12,186 nt of DNA from Pseudomonadota bacterium (GTDB taxonomy: Bacteria; Pseudomonadota; Alphaproteobacteria; Rhodobacterales; Rhodobacteraceae), in contig JACZTQ010000069.1 in NCBI GenBank assembly GCA_022573605.1, positions 1-12,186 on the forward strand, written 5' to 3'. Within the stretch, counting starts at the first letter, position 1. Each line of letters begins with the position of its first letter. The position numbers and the translations under genes were made by a program. Positions 11,730-12,186 of this stretch are shown piece after piece. Below the pieces are notes generated by a model. It was not told where the DNA came from, did no database searches, and was given only the letters and a program-made list of their open reading frames with translations.

Positions 11730-12186
11730 ATGATCTACGAAACACCGCAAGCCTATCTCGACGCGCCGCAGAAGGCGGTGGCGCTGTTCGGCATGTCGGG
11801 CTTGGGCAAGACCCGCACCGCGATGATGCTGCGCGGCGAGGACGACTGGTTCCACTACTCGATCGACTACCGCATCGGCACCCGCTACATGGGCGAGCAC
11901 ATCGTCGACAACTTCAAGCGCGAGGCGATGCGCAACCCGTTCCTGCGCCAGTTGCTGCGAACCGATTCGATCTACATCGCCTCCAACATCTCGTTCGAGA
12001 ACCTCAGCCCGCTCTCGACCTATCTGGGCAAGCCGGGCGACCCGGCCAAGGGCGGCATCGCCTTCGAGGAATACATGCGGCGCCAGCGCCAGCACCGCGA
12101 GGCCGAGATCGCCGCACTCGACGACACGCCGCTGTTCATCGACAAGGCGCGCGACATCTACGGCTACGCCAATTTCCTCTGCGACA
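11730..12186 (+). CDS. P-loop ATPase-like protein, 5' part cut by window edge
   Basis: The first 152 residues of a longer protein. GMSGLGKT (21-28) is a Walker A motif near the N-terminus, followed by a basic helix. DWFHYSIDYRIGTRYMGEHI (39-58) and SIYIASNISFENLSPLSTYLGKPGD (80-104) look like conserved segments of an alphaproteobacterial family that I recall as annotated only ATPase, about 330 residues long. A nucleoside- or nucleotide-kinase-like role is possible but unproven. The ATG at 11730 follows GAGGGGAG at 7-8 nt. The gene returns to the high GC content of the chromosome, so the AT-rich block ends before it. The 79-bp gap before it contains GCGCT-aatc-AGCGC and no gene. Confidence 0.8.
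   Translation, partial: MIYETPQAYLDAPQKAVALFGMSGLGKTRTAMMLRGEDDWFHYSIDYRIGTRYMGEHIVDNFKREAMRNPFLRQLLRTDSIYIASNISFENLSPLSTYLGKPGDPAKGGIAFEEYMRRQRQHREAEIAALDDTPLFIDKARDIYGYANFLCD

Overview
The window looks like the chromosome of a high-GC alphaproteobacterium, most probably a member of the Rhodospirillales or a close relative. The evidence is the GC-rich codon use (about 68-75% GC in most genes), a K+-independent proton-pumping pyrophosphatase very like the Rhodospirillum type, a monofunctional HisI, and an iscR-cysteine desulfurase pair of the kind that heads alphaproteobacterial suf operons. This lineage call rests on protein features read by eye, not on a search.

Layout. Positions 1-1562 (minus strand) hold iscR and a class I cysteine desulfurase cut by the left edge, translationally coupled by an ATGA overlap. 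They share a clear sigma70-type promoter whose -10 box lies inside a near-perfect iron-responsive palindrome (1688-1704). Divergent from them is a small alpha/beta hydrolase (1765-2415). It converges on anmK (2653-3795, minus), which recycles the peptidoglycan sugar anhydro-MurNAc. Divergent from anmK is tyrS (3984-5390), which has an unusual in-frame repeat insertion in the linker before its S4 domain. The 422 bp between tyrS and the next gene carry two head-to-head pairs of GTAG-type REP hairpins.

Positions 5813-7284 (minus) hold hisI and an AbrB-family membrane protein in a two-gene unit with a GTGA overlap. Divergent from hisI is an IscU/NifU-N-like scaffold protein (7388-7831), followed by a ParD-type antitoxin with no toxin beside it (7902-8168), a 25-bp-arm inverted repeat, and hppA (8439-10574). 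The hppA gene ends in a large hairpin and a strong intrinsic terminator. Beyond it lies an AT-rich block (about 40-45% GC) with one gene of unknown function (10931-11650). The window closes with a high-GC P-loop ATPase-like gene cut by the right edge (11730-12186).

How the genes fit together. Two Fe-S assembly loci are visible: the regulated iscR-desulfurase head of a probable suf operon, and the separate IscU-like scaffold. The rest is mostly housekeeping: translation, histidine synthesis, cell-wall recycling and pyrophosphate energetics.

The most unusual signals are three. The AT-rich gene encodes a protein ending exactly in DDEIPF after a Pro/Lys-rich linker, which copies the C-terminal tip of bacterial single-stranded DNA-binding protein (SSB). 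The tyrS linker insertion is made of a 22-residue tandem repeat. The cysteine desulfurase contains an intact-frame, low-GC mosaic patch that removes a normally invariant PLP-contacting Asn. No tRNA, rRNA, CRISPR array or complete insertion sequence was seen.
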